Part shown: positions 1 to 11,950 of the stretch, in pieces | Layout: every line of letters begins with the position of its first letter | How positions within the stretch are numbered: position 1 is the stretch's first letter | DNA from: Arthrobotrys musiformis | Taxonomy: Eukaryota; Ascomycota; Orbiliomycetes; Orbiliales; Orbiliaceae | Direction of reading: 5' to 3' | Assembly (NCBI GenBank): GCA_036971715.1 | Contig: JAVHJL010000009.1 | Span: forward strand, 1,364,001-1,428,000 | Length of the DNA: 64,000 nt | Made by a program: the position numbers and the translations under genes | The notes under the pieces: model-generated | Seen by the model: the letters and a program-made list of their open reading frames with translations, nothing else | The model's database searches: none | Told to the model about the DNA's origin: nothing

Positions 1-1539
1 AAAAGGATGTTAATAAATGGTGATGTATAGAGGATATGACCTCGTAGGGAACGAAAAGAAAGAAAGCTCAGGCCAGCCGAAGAATCGAAAAGGAACAATC
101 CCGAAAACCCACAAAACCCCAATAAAAAATGCTGAAAAGTGCCAAAGAAGATTGAAAAAATAGAAATATATGGGGAGAGGTGGTTTCTATATATTTAGAT
201 GCCCCGGAAAAATAAAAACTCCGACTCATATTGGGGAAGCTAACCTGGTGTCATGTCAAAGATTGTGGCTGTTGCAGCCGCAGGGTGGAACATTGCATGC
301 GCAGTTCATGCAGCCTGTCGAACGTACGGAAACAATTGCAAGTGCCACAGGTACCCGCATCTGAACCACCAGAACTAGTCGTTTTACCACTCAACTTATC
401 GAACCCCATGATTCGATTCTGATCGATAATACTATCGACCCAGTATAAACTAGGAGGCGTGGTCGGTGAATTCTAATCTATCAATTTATAAAATCACAAA
501 TATAATATACTTACGGGCTATGCGTTAATAACACAGTACCAGCACGTTGAGGAGAATATTTGATCTGGCTTGAATCTAGTCCACCGATCAAATAAAGCCT
601 CAAGAGAAGGGTCTCGACCACAGAAAGTCTTCAATCTTTATTACAGCGTACGTAACCATACATCGATCCCTCAAAAAATAATTTTCAGGTTGCGCCATTT
701 GACAAAGATAATCGTCCCATTTTACAGTACTGAACTGTGTACGTATGTACCTGAGAAGTATTCTCCGTAGCCTGCCGGAGCTGTGTCACGACTTTGCGAC
801 GTCCCTGAAACCACACTAATGTTTTCGCTTCACAAAGTGGGCTAGCGATCTATAATCGTGATGCGGCATTGATAATATGAGAAATCCTGGTCCTCTGGAA
901 TCGGAATTAAAGTGCCGAGAATCTAGAAATCATTTTTACCCGGTACGATAATTCGATATTTCAAATTGATATTATAATTTATATTAGTTAAACTTTGGAG
1001 AATTTATTACATTATATATGGGCGAGATCAAAATATAGCCCCAAAGGGTCTTGGCAGTTTGCGGGTGCGGGCTTTCTGTTGTGGAGCCGGACTGATGGAT
1101 CATTTGTGATAAAGCGGCAGTATGGAAAGGCCAAGAACTGTGGACTTTGGATTGGAAACTCACTAGGTCCACCAGATGGAATTGGTTTCGCAGCATAGAT
1201 CTAAAGTATAGTATCGATATTGAGGTACCGTACCAATTGTGGTAGGCGCTGTAGACACAGGATTTCGAGTGATGAATCCTCAGAGTTTGTCTATCGGTTG
1301 AATCTACTACGCGGGCCGCAGATAGGAGGATCCAACCTTAGGCTAACAAGAAACGGTTTCGTTTGCTACGTCCCAAGATACGTAGTCTCGATCAATGTTT
1401 CTACAAATATGGAACAAAGGCTTCCGCGAGTATATACATCGTCCCCCATGTTGTTTTAGTGTGTACACAAAAAAGACAAAACACGCTCGTAAACGGCAGA
1501 TATCTAGCCATACCAAAAAGATGGCTTTATGAATCCTAA
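1..1539. other. Intergenic, no gene recognised
   Basis: About 1.5 kb downstream of the complex I gene. Only short unrelated open frames (80 codons or fewer) are seen on either strand, with no start, splice or motif evidence. No tRNA or repeat was found by eye. Confidence 0.6.
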
Positions 1540-2592
1540 CTATCTGTAAGGTGCGTCTGCCCTGATAGCAGCTGCCAACTCAGGCTCCCATTTGTCACCG
1601 TTGGATAGGAGTTTTTCCTTATTGTAAAGTAGCTCCTCGCGAGTTTCTGTGGCATATTCGGCGTTGGGGGCTGTAAAAAGATGTGTTAGATAGGTTTGAA
1701 TTGTGTCGCGGGTCGGTAGGATTTCAGTGACTTACATTCAACGATAGCATCGACTGGACAACTTTCTTGGCAGAAACCGCAATAACTATAAATTTGAGAA
1801 CTGTCAGTATCAAACTCATGACCCAAAACTGAGGAATCAGCGGCCTAGGGGTACTAACATGCACTTGGTCATGTCAATATCGTATCTCGTAGTCCTACGA
1901 CTGCCGTCCTCTCGCTCCTCGGCTTCAATTGTGATAGCTTGTGCCGGGCAGATCTGTAGTCCATGTTAGTTTAATCCTAACCGTTTTATAGCCGTAGAGA
2001 GGATTCATCGTACCGCTTCACACAACTTGCAGGCGATGCACCTCTCTTCTCCGGATGGGTACCGTCTAAGAGCATGCTCTCCACGGAAACGGGGCGAGAT
2101 GGGACCCTATCGAATGAATGTTAACAAAAAAAACCTTCACCTATGGGGCTATATAGGCCTATTGGCATCCTTACCTTCTCATATGGGTAGAAAATTGTAT
2201 ACCTATTCATCAGCGCCACCAGTTAGCACCTAAACCACTCCGATATGAAGAGAAACCATCGTGAAAGCCAAGATATCATGCACTTACGGCGGCCTGAAAA
2301 ACTGCTCCAGCACAACGTACATCCCTCTGAATGTCTCCAACAACAAGAAGTATCGTCCAGCCCTATCCAACGCGGATTCGGTTTCACCCCATCCGTGCTG
2401 CCTTGGCAGTCTGAAAGTTTTTGTGCCATGGCCGGGTGCTGGATGTGCGATTCCCTTCGACTGCTGGTCTTCCTGGGGAGTAGCGAGCAGACGTCGTGGA
2501 GTGGTGGAGAACGTCCGCGCCGGTGTATAGAGGATAGAAACGGCGCTTCGTCGGACCAAAGCCGACCTTAACGGGCTCAATGGGGATGCCAT
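1540..2592 (-). CDS. NDUFS8: NADH:ubiquinone oxidoreductase 23-kDa (TYKY) iron-sulfur subunit, mitochondrial
   Basis: This is the complex I peripheral-arm subunit that carries two [4Fe-4S] clusters (N6a and N6b) passing electrons toward ubiquinone in the mitochondrial inner membrane. Six exons join in phase: 2592-2288, 2202-2175, 2106-2014, 1953-1859, 1785-1736 and 1670-1540, giving 233 residues, normal for the family. The first ~40 residues are Arg/Ser/Thr-rich with few acidic residues, like a mitochondrial presequence. Two ferredoxin motifs are present: CIACKLCEAICP and CIYCGFCQESCP, each CxxCxxCxxxCP. The protein ends in NKEKLLSNGDKWEPELA and a short tail, as in fungal orthologues. Exon 2 is only 28 nt. 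The ATG at 2590-2592 is the only start that retains the presequence. The family assignment is firm; exon ends rest on GT-AG sites and phase. Confidence 0.96.
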
Positions 2593-5293
2593 TATGTATG
2601 TATATGGAGCTCTGAGGCCAGGGAGCCCGGAGATATGAGGTTATGGACGAGGGGGGCGGTGGTGGTAGTGGTAGTGGTGACAAGGTAATGTGTATTGGTG
2701 GCACCTCGAGGTGGGGACTGAAGGGATTTCGGCGGGTGTTTCAATGCGTCGCAACAACCATAATCAGGACGATGGCGGATATTGTCGCTATCGGGAGTCG
2801 CCCAGCGGATATTAGTCGGTCCTTCCGGAGCAATTGACGTCGGCCGTTCGAATAGTTGAGGCTTCTCCGAAGTCGTGGAACGTCTAAATGAGGTCAACAG
2901 AAACAGGCAGTTCAGACTAACCAGGCTAATTCTAATCCCGCCGTTCTGATTGGCTGAAGCCGACAGGCATAACAACGACAACGCAATTTTGTGAACTTAG
3001 TCTCGGCGACTGTAACTTCGCCTTGTAGTGTGGATGCTGGAATATCATGAACAATCACGGCTTCAAAACTTACCATCACTCGCAAAAGCTAAAATTCTAG
3101 TCTGGTTGGCGTTTTTAATTTAGCAAAATAATATATATAGATTCTTCAACTAATTCTGTGTTCAAAGATACCTTAGTCTTAAATATTGCATTGATGTAGA
3201 CTTCCTGGTTATATTTCGATACGGTTTAAGCAAACGTTTAAACTAACGTTAAAATCGGATTCAAAGCTGAGTATTTGCAATGTAAACCGCGAGCTTGGAA
3301 TCACAATAATTGATAGAAGGACTCTACTGAGTAGTCATGCGTGTAGTACTAGTCTGGACGCCGTAGCGACGGCGAGGCATGGCGCTGGCAGCCTAGGTAT
3401 ATCATTACAAACCAATTCTTATAGATATATATACTCTAGGCGGGTACTGTTGGGTGCGGTGTAATAAATATCAGAAATATAGCCACGCTGGGAAACACGA
3501 CGTGTCGGGATTCCGCAACAGGGCCTTTGATAAGATCCATAAACATAGTGGGATATAGGACAGCATATGAGGGTTAATTTACGACATTTCCCACTAGCCT
3601 CGAATCCATTTCTACATTGATATTACCGTACGGGCGTGCACATGGGCAGTTACTCTGCCCCCTTGTCCGCTTAAGAGAATACATGCCTAGATAACTAGGG
3701 TGACCTCAATCCTTCGATCGAGAATCCCCCAGAAGTCTGCAAAGAGAAAAACGAGGCCAAAAAACACCGATAGCAGCCTGAAAGCTCAATCTCGAAGTTA
3801 CAACGTGAAAGTACTTTGGTGTTTCACGGCAAATGAACGGACATTAGTGCGTAAATAGAACTTGAGGCCGGTCCAAGCCTGATGATCATATGAGCTTCGA
3901 AGCAGGGATACGAAGGACGTACATACGTAGTACCATGGTGAGATCTCCAATGTTCGACATATTTCTTCGAGCCCCGCACCCCATTCCCCACTTCCTAAGC
4001 CTAACACATCATTTGTGTGGCGAATATTTTTTTTTCACTTTTGCGCGATGGTGTGTGAACGAGTCATGCCCAAGATGAGTATCGTGTAGGATTGCATATT
4101 GCTAACCCATAGCTAGCAGCGTAGAACAGGTAGTCTCGAGTTCGAACGCAGAGCAGGTACCTAAATTCTAGTCCTTGCGCATGCATAGATTAGATACCCA
4201 ATTTTATATTACAGTAGCTACTTTCTAAATTTTCACCTTGGTATAGGCCTGGAATATAGAAAATTTAAACCTGACATCCCAAGATCTCTTAGCAATATTA
4301 AATCGCAAGAGATATACAAGAATATATATTAATATAAATTCAGGAATGGTAGAGATATTAATTGGCGACTGGGCGTTCGAATTCCACATAGAAAAAGATG
4401 CTTGGGTTTCCATGATATTAAGTTATATCACATAGTAGCACCTAGTACTCACAAGCGTCAGGATCGAAGGTCGTAAGGGTCAAATAATTACTGTGCTGGG
4501 AGTCCAGAACGGAATTCCTCAGTGGGGAAATATTTTCGGGACTTTATCCGCTTAGCCAAATGACCTGCATGCATGTCGCAAAGATTGGATGGAAAACCTC
4601 AACCACAACTCTGGATGCTCGCTGCTCCGCGCGTCGTCGAGCCATGGCACCGATTGCGCAGCCCATTGTTTGACTAAATTAATCAAACGATTAAAATATA
4701 AAAAAATAACAAGTTAATTAATATGCAGGTATGTGATGCATTACGCCAGAATTATCAATCCCCAATACGACCTGGACTTACGACGAAGGCCCGGCCGAGC
4801 GGTGATCAGTTGTAACAAAACACCATGGATCTCGGATATCGAACTTGGAATCCGACAGAGAAGATGTGTGGCCTGGGCAATATAGGTCGGAATCCGGATC
4901 CGCAGGGCGGTAACAGGTTAACAAGAAGCAGCATGTTAGCACGTTTCAGAAGGGAAAGGCGGCGGAAGCCTTTCCCACAGTCTGGGTGGTCATGGCGTCG
5001 GCTGACCCTCGCCGGACGGACTGGCACCGTCCGCTTGGCGGTCCTTGTCACACAGCCTGCCAGACCTCCAACGCAACGCGACCCAAAACCTGGATGTGTA
5101 CCCCTACCCGCTGTATGGGGTATTCGCCTATGTCGAGCCAACCGAGGATGCTAAGATGCTGCAATACTTAATAATAATTCGTCAGAAATACCGGATTGTA
5201 GGCACAAGAGCCGCGTGCAGGAGTTCTTCTATAAAAATTTTTTATTACAAGCTGCAACCATGGGACGAAACGGGTGTCTATATTCTGTTCCAC

Positions 5294-5300
5294 GGCTAAA
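5294..5300 (+). promoter_or_regulatory. GGCTAAA motif upstream of the LPMO (XlnR-type consensus)
   Basis: GGCTAAA lies about 370 bp upstream of the LPMO start. It matches the binding consensus of the fungal (hemi)cellulase activator XlnR/Xyr1. A 7-mer occurs often by chance, so this is only a candidate site. Confidence 0.3.
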
Positions 5301-5527
5301 CTAGTCCCGTCAAATATGATTCGATCGAATGGTTGGTGTACATCCAAAACATAGTTCCTGAGTGAACCAGGTTTTGAGGTCATGGACAGCGGTAGAATTA
5401 TAGGGATCGGGAAAGGATCAGAGCTTGCAATCTTCCCTCAGGCTAGAAGTCCGGGACTACCTTCAGGCCTCAAGCTTTGCCGCTGAACAATTTAAAAGTT
5501 ATATTGTTGAAACCAGGCTACAAGATG

Positions 5528-5535
5528 TATAAATA
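5528..5535 (+). promoter_or_regulatory. TATA box of the LPMO gene
   Basis: TATAAATA lies 137 bp before the ATG and is followed by an A/T- and C-rich leader. This is suitable for a strongly inducible secreted-enzyme gene. Confidence 0.6.
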
Positions 5536-5671
5536 GGGCCCCAGAATCCCTCTAGCAAGTCTTTCAATCATCTTATCATATCTAATACAACTAGATAAAT
5601 ATCTCTGGATATACAATCAAAGAATAAATAGATTTCTGGTAATATTATAACATATCTCGAAATTCATCAAC

Positions 5672-6681
5672 ATGAAGAGCACATTTATTCTCGCCGCTGC
5701 GAGCGCTCTCGCACCTCTCGTCTCCGCTCACGGCTATGTCAGCCAAGTAACCATTGACGGCGTCGTATGGCCAGGCTGGAACCCGAACGTCGACCCTTAC
5801 CTTAGCCCAACCCCTCAGCGAATCTTCCGCAAGATTCCAGGAAACGGCCCAGTCATTGACCTTTCTTTGATTGATGTCCAGTGCAATGGATATACCGATG
5901 GTGGATTCGCCACTGCTCCAGCAATCCTTTCTGCCAATGTAGCACCAGGAGGCACAGTTACCACTCAATGGACCCAATGGCCAGACAGCCACAAGGGAGT
6001 AAGTCCACTCATCTCAAAAAGCATGTCACAATACTATGTGGGCTTATCGTGCTAACCCATGCAACCCTTAGCCAATTATCACTTATATGGCCAAGTGCCC
6101 AGGAAACTGCACAGCCTACAGCCCAGGCACCGCGTAAGTCTTCGTGAAACATATTTCGCTCGTTTCGTAGGGTGACCGCTTCTGACGTTCGCTATAGTAA
6201 GGTCTGGTTCAAGATTCAAGAGGCCGGAAAAGTCAACGGCGTTTGGGCTACCGTAAGCAACCCTCTTTCCCTCATGAGATCCAATAGCAAGTACACGAGT
6301 TTAACGTTATTCTAGACTCCTTTGGAGACCAACCCCGCCGCCCCATTCAGCTTCAAGATCCCAACTGGCCTTGCCCCAGGTAACTACATCATCCGCCACG
6401 AGCTCATTGCTCTCCACGCTGGTACGTGCCCACAAGTTGAAAAACATATGGAAGTTTTGGAGACCTGAGCTAACTATTCTACAGCCTACTCCTACCCTGG
6501 TGCTCAAGTCTACCCAAGCTGTTTCCAAGTCACCGTCACTGGATCCGGCACTCGATCCCCAGCAAGCTCCTACCTCGTTGCCTTCCCAGGTGCTTACACT
6601 GGCAGCACACCAGGAATCACCTACGATATGTACACCAATACTGGCGCTTACCCAATCCCTGGACCTACTCTCTGGTCTTAA
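5672..6681 (+). CDS. Lytic polysaccharide monooxygenase, family AA9 (formerly GH61)
   Basis: A secreted copper enzyme family that oxidatively cleaves cellulose or related beta-glucans. Five exons join in phase: 5672-5998, 6072-6133, 6198-6252, 6316-6421 and 6485-6681, giving 248 residues. A signal peptide (residues 1-19, ending LVSA) leaves His20 as the mature N terminus, the copper-brace His1. The second copper His is probably His107 in PDSHKG, and the axial Tyr is Tyr193 in QVYPSCFQV, with Gln198 nearby. Blocks such as CNGY, APGGTVTTQW, TYMAKCPGNC, WFKI and GNYIIRHELIALH are typical of the family. There is no carbohydrate-binding module, since the protein stops right after the catalytic domain. 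A TATA box at 5528 and a GGCTAAA motif at 5294 precede it. The family is certain; the substrate is not visible. Confidence 0.97.
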
Positions 6682-7231
6682 ATTAAGAATACTCTGGAAG
6701 TATCTCTTCGTGGGGCCTGAATGGTACTAGCTACCATGGCTGAGACCCACTCATGTAAATACAAAATCCTGGGTCAAGTCTCACAAATGAACCTTGTACC
6801 CTAGAGCTTATTGCTCTGTCTATGCATCCTCAAAAATTTCCTTTGTAAATAGCATTTTGTTTTAACGCTCTATGGGCTACGAACTATTACGAATAGTCTA
6901 CTATAGTACTATGAATATACTCAATTATCTTGAAATGCATGAGCAATTCAACACATTCACATGTTGGAATTTGTGGTGAACATGAGTTGGTTGGAGAATC
7001 GAATCTAGGCCTCGAGCCAAGTTGAATTAAAACATGAGCGCTGGAAGTATACGTATATAACAAATTAAGTAACCTTCAGCTTGAAAGGGACAGGCGAAAC
7101 CGGAAGCTTGGTATGGGGAGGGGGTATAAAATCGCGAAAAAGAAGCTTGAAAAACAGCTGAACTGGGTACGAGGCCAGGCTGAACAATTGCAAAAATTTA
7201 AAAAGGATATATATGCCCTCTCATCGAGCGT
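6682..7231. other. Intergenic between convergent genes
   Basis: This holds the 3' flanks of the LPMO (+) and the seven-TM protein (-). It is AT-rich, with no coding signal. Confidence 0.6.
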
Positions 7232-8629
7232 TCAAACTGGGGATGGAGAGTCAACACTGTTAACATCGACGGAACCGGCCTCGCTCTTCTTTCGGCTGGT
7301 GCCCTTTTTCTCCAAATCCTCTGACTTCTCGAGATCCATGGAAGCTGCCGCCGCTTGTTCTTCCGTAAGTCCAAGGATTTTTGGTGCCTTCTTGATAATG
7401 AGCGCCCTGATAGCAGGGACCGAGCTGCAAATTATCGCCATATACAACTCTGTCTGCGTCCAGGTCGCAACAATGCTGCTATCCATGGGTTTTCCGACCT
7501 CGTTACTGAACCAGGCATTGTGCATGACACTCAATCTCATACCGCAGCAAACGCATGCCAAAGCACCGACACCGAAGGTAAGAACGCCAAGAATTCTTTC
7601 TGTTGGGGTGTGAATGATCTTAAAGATCATTGGGAGAGGGATCAACCAAATGACAACGTCGGTGACGATGTTGACAATCGAAGTCCCGAGCTCTAGCTTC
7701 CAGACTGTAACGGGGCAGTATGCGTCAAGGAAGTTAAGGCCTTTCCATCCAAGGACTGGGATACACCGGAAGGTATATCCGAAAAGAAGGGCCAACGAGT
7801 TACATGTGACGATGCCGAATGTGATAATTGTCGCCCATCTCAAGGGGTGCCAAGCAGTCAATTGGTAGTAAAACAGCAGAAGGGAAGCTTTGACGAGGAA
7901 GACGACGACGGGGTAGCAAATGTTGTTTGCCAAGCTTGAGGACTCAAGGGAGTTATAGTCATCCCATGATTGATCCCATACACCTCGATAGTGAACAGGG
8001 CCGGTCAAAACTATATGAAAAAGTCAATAGTCAGCCCACGGACCCACAGAACTCTAGATATGAAGAGGGATCTTACTGTAGGCTCTCATGATTCCAGTAG
8101 CAAGAGTGATGATAAAACCGGCAAGAATAATCCAATCGTAAGCCCGGATATACCCTCCGACCTTAAGTCGAGAGTATATCCGTAGAGCGAACACCGCTGT
8201 GGTGATAATTGTCAAGACGATGAATAGAGGCAAGAAATGTGCAGACTGCGTTGGGTGGCCCAAAGCGGGAATCACTGTCGTTGAAGATGCATGTCAACTA
8301 CATGTACTAATTTATTTTGTATCTAACTGAATGGGGATTAACTAACCATCGTTTACAAGGGCGATGAATTGACGATAAGACTCGCCGGAGCCGAAAAAGT
8401 TGGCCCATACGATTTCAACCCATTCCTCTGAGGCGTCGAGAAATTTGGCATAGTCTGCAGCTGCTGCAGGGGTGCTGGCATTCTGGACACTCTGAAGCCA
8501 TTCTTGGGTAGTAGAGACAAGCTCGGAAGCAATAATATTGGATTTTTTACCCTCAGAAGTCATCCAAGTGATGATCCGGCAAAGGTTCTGAGTGTACATC
8601 CACTCGTCTGCTGAAATGCTGCGCTCCAT
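7232..8629 (-). CDS. Rhodopsin-domain (PTH11-like) seven-transmembrane protein
   Basis: Three exons join in phase: 8629-8347, 8274-8077 and 8010-7232, giving 419 residues. A soluble N-terminal region of about 105 residues precedes seven hydrophobic helices at roughly 107-127, 139-160, 191-213, 219-240, 267-290, 299-320 and 346-366. The tail is Lys/Ser/Glu-rich and presumably cytosolic. The AYDWIILAG segment in helix 2, two Cys before helix 5 (FRCIPV, YCPV), and the TELYMAIICSSVPA helix 7 fit the fungal rhodopsin-domain integral membrane family that includes PTH11-like GPCRs. No CFEM domain is present: the N-terminal extension lacks an eight-Cys pattern. These proteins are proposed surface sensors, but ligand and signalling are unknown here. 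The ATG at 8629 is followed by a long open first exon. Confidence 0.85.
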
Positions 8630-10414
8630 GTTGTGAAAATTGAACGCTTAGCTTAGCGCTTGCTAAAATTAAAAGAAGAGTAGGGCCGTAAGACAGTTCA
8701 GGTAAAATTATAACTAGAAAAGAGGCTTAAATAAGTTTATTATGCTCTTACAGCATAGCGTGTAGTGATTGATGGGTATTGAAGTTCTTGTAGATTATCG
8801 CGGGTGCACATGGGAATAAGACTACCTTATATAATATAGATAAGTTGATAGCTCTTTGACGAGTACAAGGAAGTTGTATACATAGCGCAAGTACAGATAT
8901 CGACATTTTTGTTTCTACCAAAAGATTTGATAGCACAAACCTGTCTTGCGTAATCTAATTGAGGAGCCAAGATATCTATGTACCGAAGCGCTGCATTCTA
9001 GGTGCAGTATATTCGAACGTGCTGTCAACTATTCCACTCTGACAGTTGACAGAATAAAGTTCGCTGATTGCAGGATCCTTGTGCATGTGCAGGCTATTCC
9101 TCAATCGGGGTACCCAGATGCATCGATAGTACCTTTTTGGAAAGCCGGCAGAGATATATTTTGAAGATAGTATGGATGGGGCCTTCAAACGGCTCATCAC
9201 ATCCAATATCATCACATTATTTTATTCATGATGCTCGAGCGCCCTCCATTGGCAGCGCCCAACTGCGCAGATAGGCGTGCATCCGCCATTGCATCATTTA
9301 AAACATAACTGACAGAGTCATGAGAACTTCTGTTGGAACTTGTAGAACGGTCGATACCGACTAGGCCGTTCCTTGATTTTATCGACCCTAGTTATCTGAT
9401 ATCAATCATGCACAAGAACTTTAGTACACATTCTTCGAAACAACAAAGACCCACCACCGCCAAGGTATAACTAGTTTGAATTTGGGGTTCGAACCGAGAA
9501 AATGAGAGGCTTGCACAACTCAACCACAACGAGAAGATTTCCTCATTGGGGCAACCATTGGAGAAGCGATGCACGCCGATCCAACAACCCCGCTCGCGCT
9601 CACAGGAGATCATGTACCGAATGAATGGTCTTCTACCAGGCCTACACATGTCGGGGACCACCAAGTGGGGTTAATCCACCAATCTAGATACAGGAACGGT
9701 TTCGGCCGCTTTCGCGATACCAGCCGTAGATCATATAAGCTCAGCTTGGCCCTCCAAGCTAGAGCTCGCGCTCGCCGTGATAGACATGGGGTTAGCTGGC
9801 CCTCGGCCTCGGCTCAAGGGTCAAAACCGTTAGGTAACGGTATGTGGGTGCCTGTGTGGCACAATTTACATAACTTTCGTACCTCGAGATATGGGAACTC
9901 TGGCTATCATTTAGCATATTTCATGAGAGAGCTGGGAAAAGAAAATTGAAAGTTTCAAAAGTGAACCGTGTCGATTGTCTTGAGGGAAGTTATGAGGAAT
10001 TCAGGATATGATATTGAGATAATGAAGCATCTAAGCAATCAAATACTTTTTTTTCTCCCCTCCAAGAACCTTTCGAGAGGTTCCGAAATCCGAGATGCAG
10101 GGGTGGGTAGGAAGATTTTAGGATCGGCATACAGGGTTGGCGCCATGGCGAATGATGCTCGGGAACGCTAGTGGCCTCTTATGGGTCTAGGCCGCGCAAT
10201 CGCTCCATTACTAAGATGTTCAGCTGTATAAGTATGTAGCTGCAATATTTCGCTTCTTGGAACACTATTTTCTCTAGCTACTCGATCATGATCAGGTGGA
10301 TTAAATTCCGAGTGAGATAGTACCCACATGTGGGCGTCCTTTCTCCAAGATGTAGAGATTTTTCCCGAGACAAACTCTAAATCGTTGCTTCGTTCCTAGT
10401 GCCTTGACTAGCTA

Positions 10415-10416
<2 letters not shown>

Positions 10417-10451
<35 letters not shown>

Positions 10452-10485
10452 CCTTCCTTTCTTTCTTTCTTCCTTTTTTTCCCTT
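10417..10485. repeat. Poly-T (31 nt) and pyrimidine-rich microsatellite
   Basis: T runs without interruption from 10417 to 10447. After AA comes a CTTT-type pyrimidine tract up to about 10485. The T-run length may be affected by slippage or assembly. Confidence 0.9.
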
Positions 10486-11783
10486 ACAGGCCTACCATGC
10501 GCCTACCGAATTCTCGGGAAGGATCAATTCGGTTTGTGGCTCGATTTGTGTACCACGATCGACACCATTAGTCCTACTCGGGACATGATCTATCGATAAC
10601 GTTGGTAATTTCAAAGACATTATTGAACAAGCATTGGTGTTAAATTATGCTCGCTCTACGATCATGAGAGCTTCGATCACCAAATTTGCAAATCCAGATC
10701 TTAAAGTAGACTCCTCTGTAGCCCAGTTTTGTCTATTGTGAACGTAGACGGAGGGGACCGCTATCATGCATGACGGAGTCCGTGTGTACCATATCTATGG
10801 CCTTTGATATAGGCTTCGGATCGATAAGAGCACCAAGCCAAGATAGAGCGAGCAATATCAATGTAAACCATTCACGTTCAATCGTTGCTGGCCATGAACA
10901 TGGATTGAATTCGGAACCGTCCGTACTCGCTTAAGAAATGATAACCAGGTTTTTTGATAATTTTATTTCTACATCGAGCAGGCAATTCGAGAGAATAAAC
11001 AAGTGGATGCACAGATCTGCTAGTTTATGCAAGTCAGTAGATCCAAGACTAACAGTCCCGATATTTCGACCCGCTTGTCAACATCCAACAAATTGCAACA
11101 TTCCGCCTTGCAAAATAGAGGCTTCAAACTTGCGGATACACCGACATGACATTCTTCATTCATGATTGGAAAGAATTCTACAAAAGAATATTCTAGCTAT
11201 TGAAGTTGCGTCAAATTTACATTTCAATGTATATATGGACTAGAAATCGTTGCCTTGAACCAGCACTAGCCCAGCCTGACTCGAATATTCTCCAGGAAAT
11301 ACGGCTGGAATTCTGGAACCTTTTAACCTTTATGTGTCACAGGTGATCGCCGTATGCATATGCATGGAAGAAAGACGCTAGCTAACATGTTCTTGGGCCT
11401 GTAGAACTATCATATGATGATTGTACCTGACCCTGTGGAACGTTCCTGCATATTCTCATTTCAGGGTTTCTCCAGTGGGGCAAGCCATGTACGTACATAC
11501 AAAGCCCAGAAATTTCACAGCCCGGATATGAAATTCCAGGAAATCCTAAAACCAAGACGGGATAGAAATCAAGATAGTGACAGGCTCAATAATTGCACAT
11601 ATGCCGTAGACACTCCAAAATTGCGAATTCCTCCCCCCCACAGCCACTTTATTTCCTCAGGATGGGTCCGACGTTAGGTCCTAAGCAAAGACCACCCTTA
11701 TGACTTAGGACGCGGCACCGGATTTTCTCCACCCTTTCTCCAATCTGTAGAAACAGAGGTTCGAATATCTAAACGTACATTTC

Positions 11784-11792
11784 TATATAAAG
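11784..11792 (+). promoter_or_regulatory. TATA box of the secreted-protein gene
   Basis: TATATAAAG lies 159 bp upstream of the ATG at 11951. It is well placed for a core promoter with a leader of about 120 nt. Confidence 0.5.
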
Positions 11793-11950
11793 GCAACGAT
11801 CGACGTCTAAGGTTCGAGACTCACTGCACAGTCTACTCCTGTCCAGGCCGCAACCTGAGTTTGATCACTGGTATAACTATACACACTTCTCTAGACTTTG
11901 TCTAAATTGTATAGGGTCCACTATCCTCAGCAACAGCTATACCCAGCATC

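Larger units (their letters stand above)
2593..5671. other. Intergenic, AT-rich, no gene recognised
   Basis: A 3.1-kb tract between divergently transcribed genes. Most of it is AT-rich with stops in all frames. A GC-richer island at about 4830-5160 keeps overlapping frames of about 110 codons open on both strands, but no start or splice context supports a gene. The part next to 5672 is the LPMO promoter. Confidence 0.55.
8630..11950. other. Intergenic, no gene recognised
   Basis: A 3.3-kb stretch between divergent genes. It holds only short discordant open frames. The longest, about 126 codons at 9569-9949 on +, has no family signal or splice support. A 31-T homopolymer sits inside it. The last ~200 bp is the promoter of the secreted-protein gene. 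Confidence 0.55.

Noticed and set aside
4806..5154. Overlapping open frames of about 110 codons on both strands in a GC-rich island
   Set aside because: Both strands are open because of base composition. No motif, splice or start context was found. One frame (NLDVYPYPLYGVFAYVEP) looks protein-like but is too short to support.
9480..9510. GGGGTTCGAACC resembling a tRNA T-arm
   Set aside because: The flanking sequence does not form a cloverleaf.
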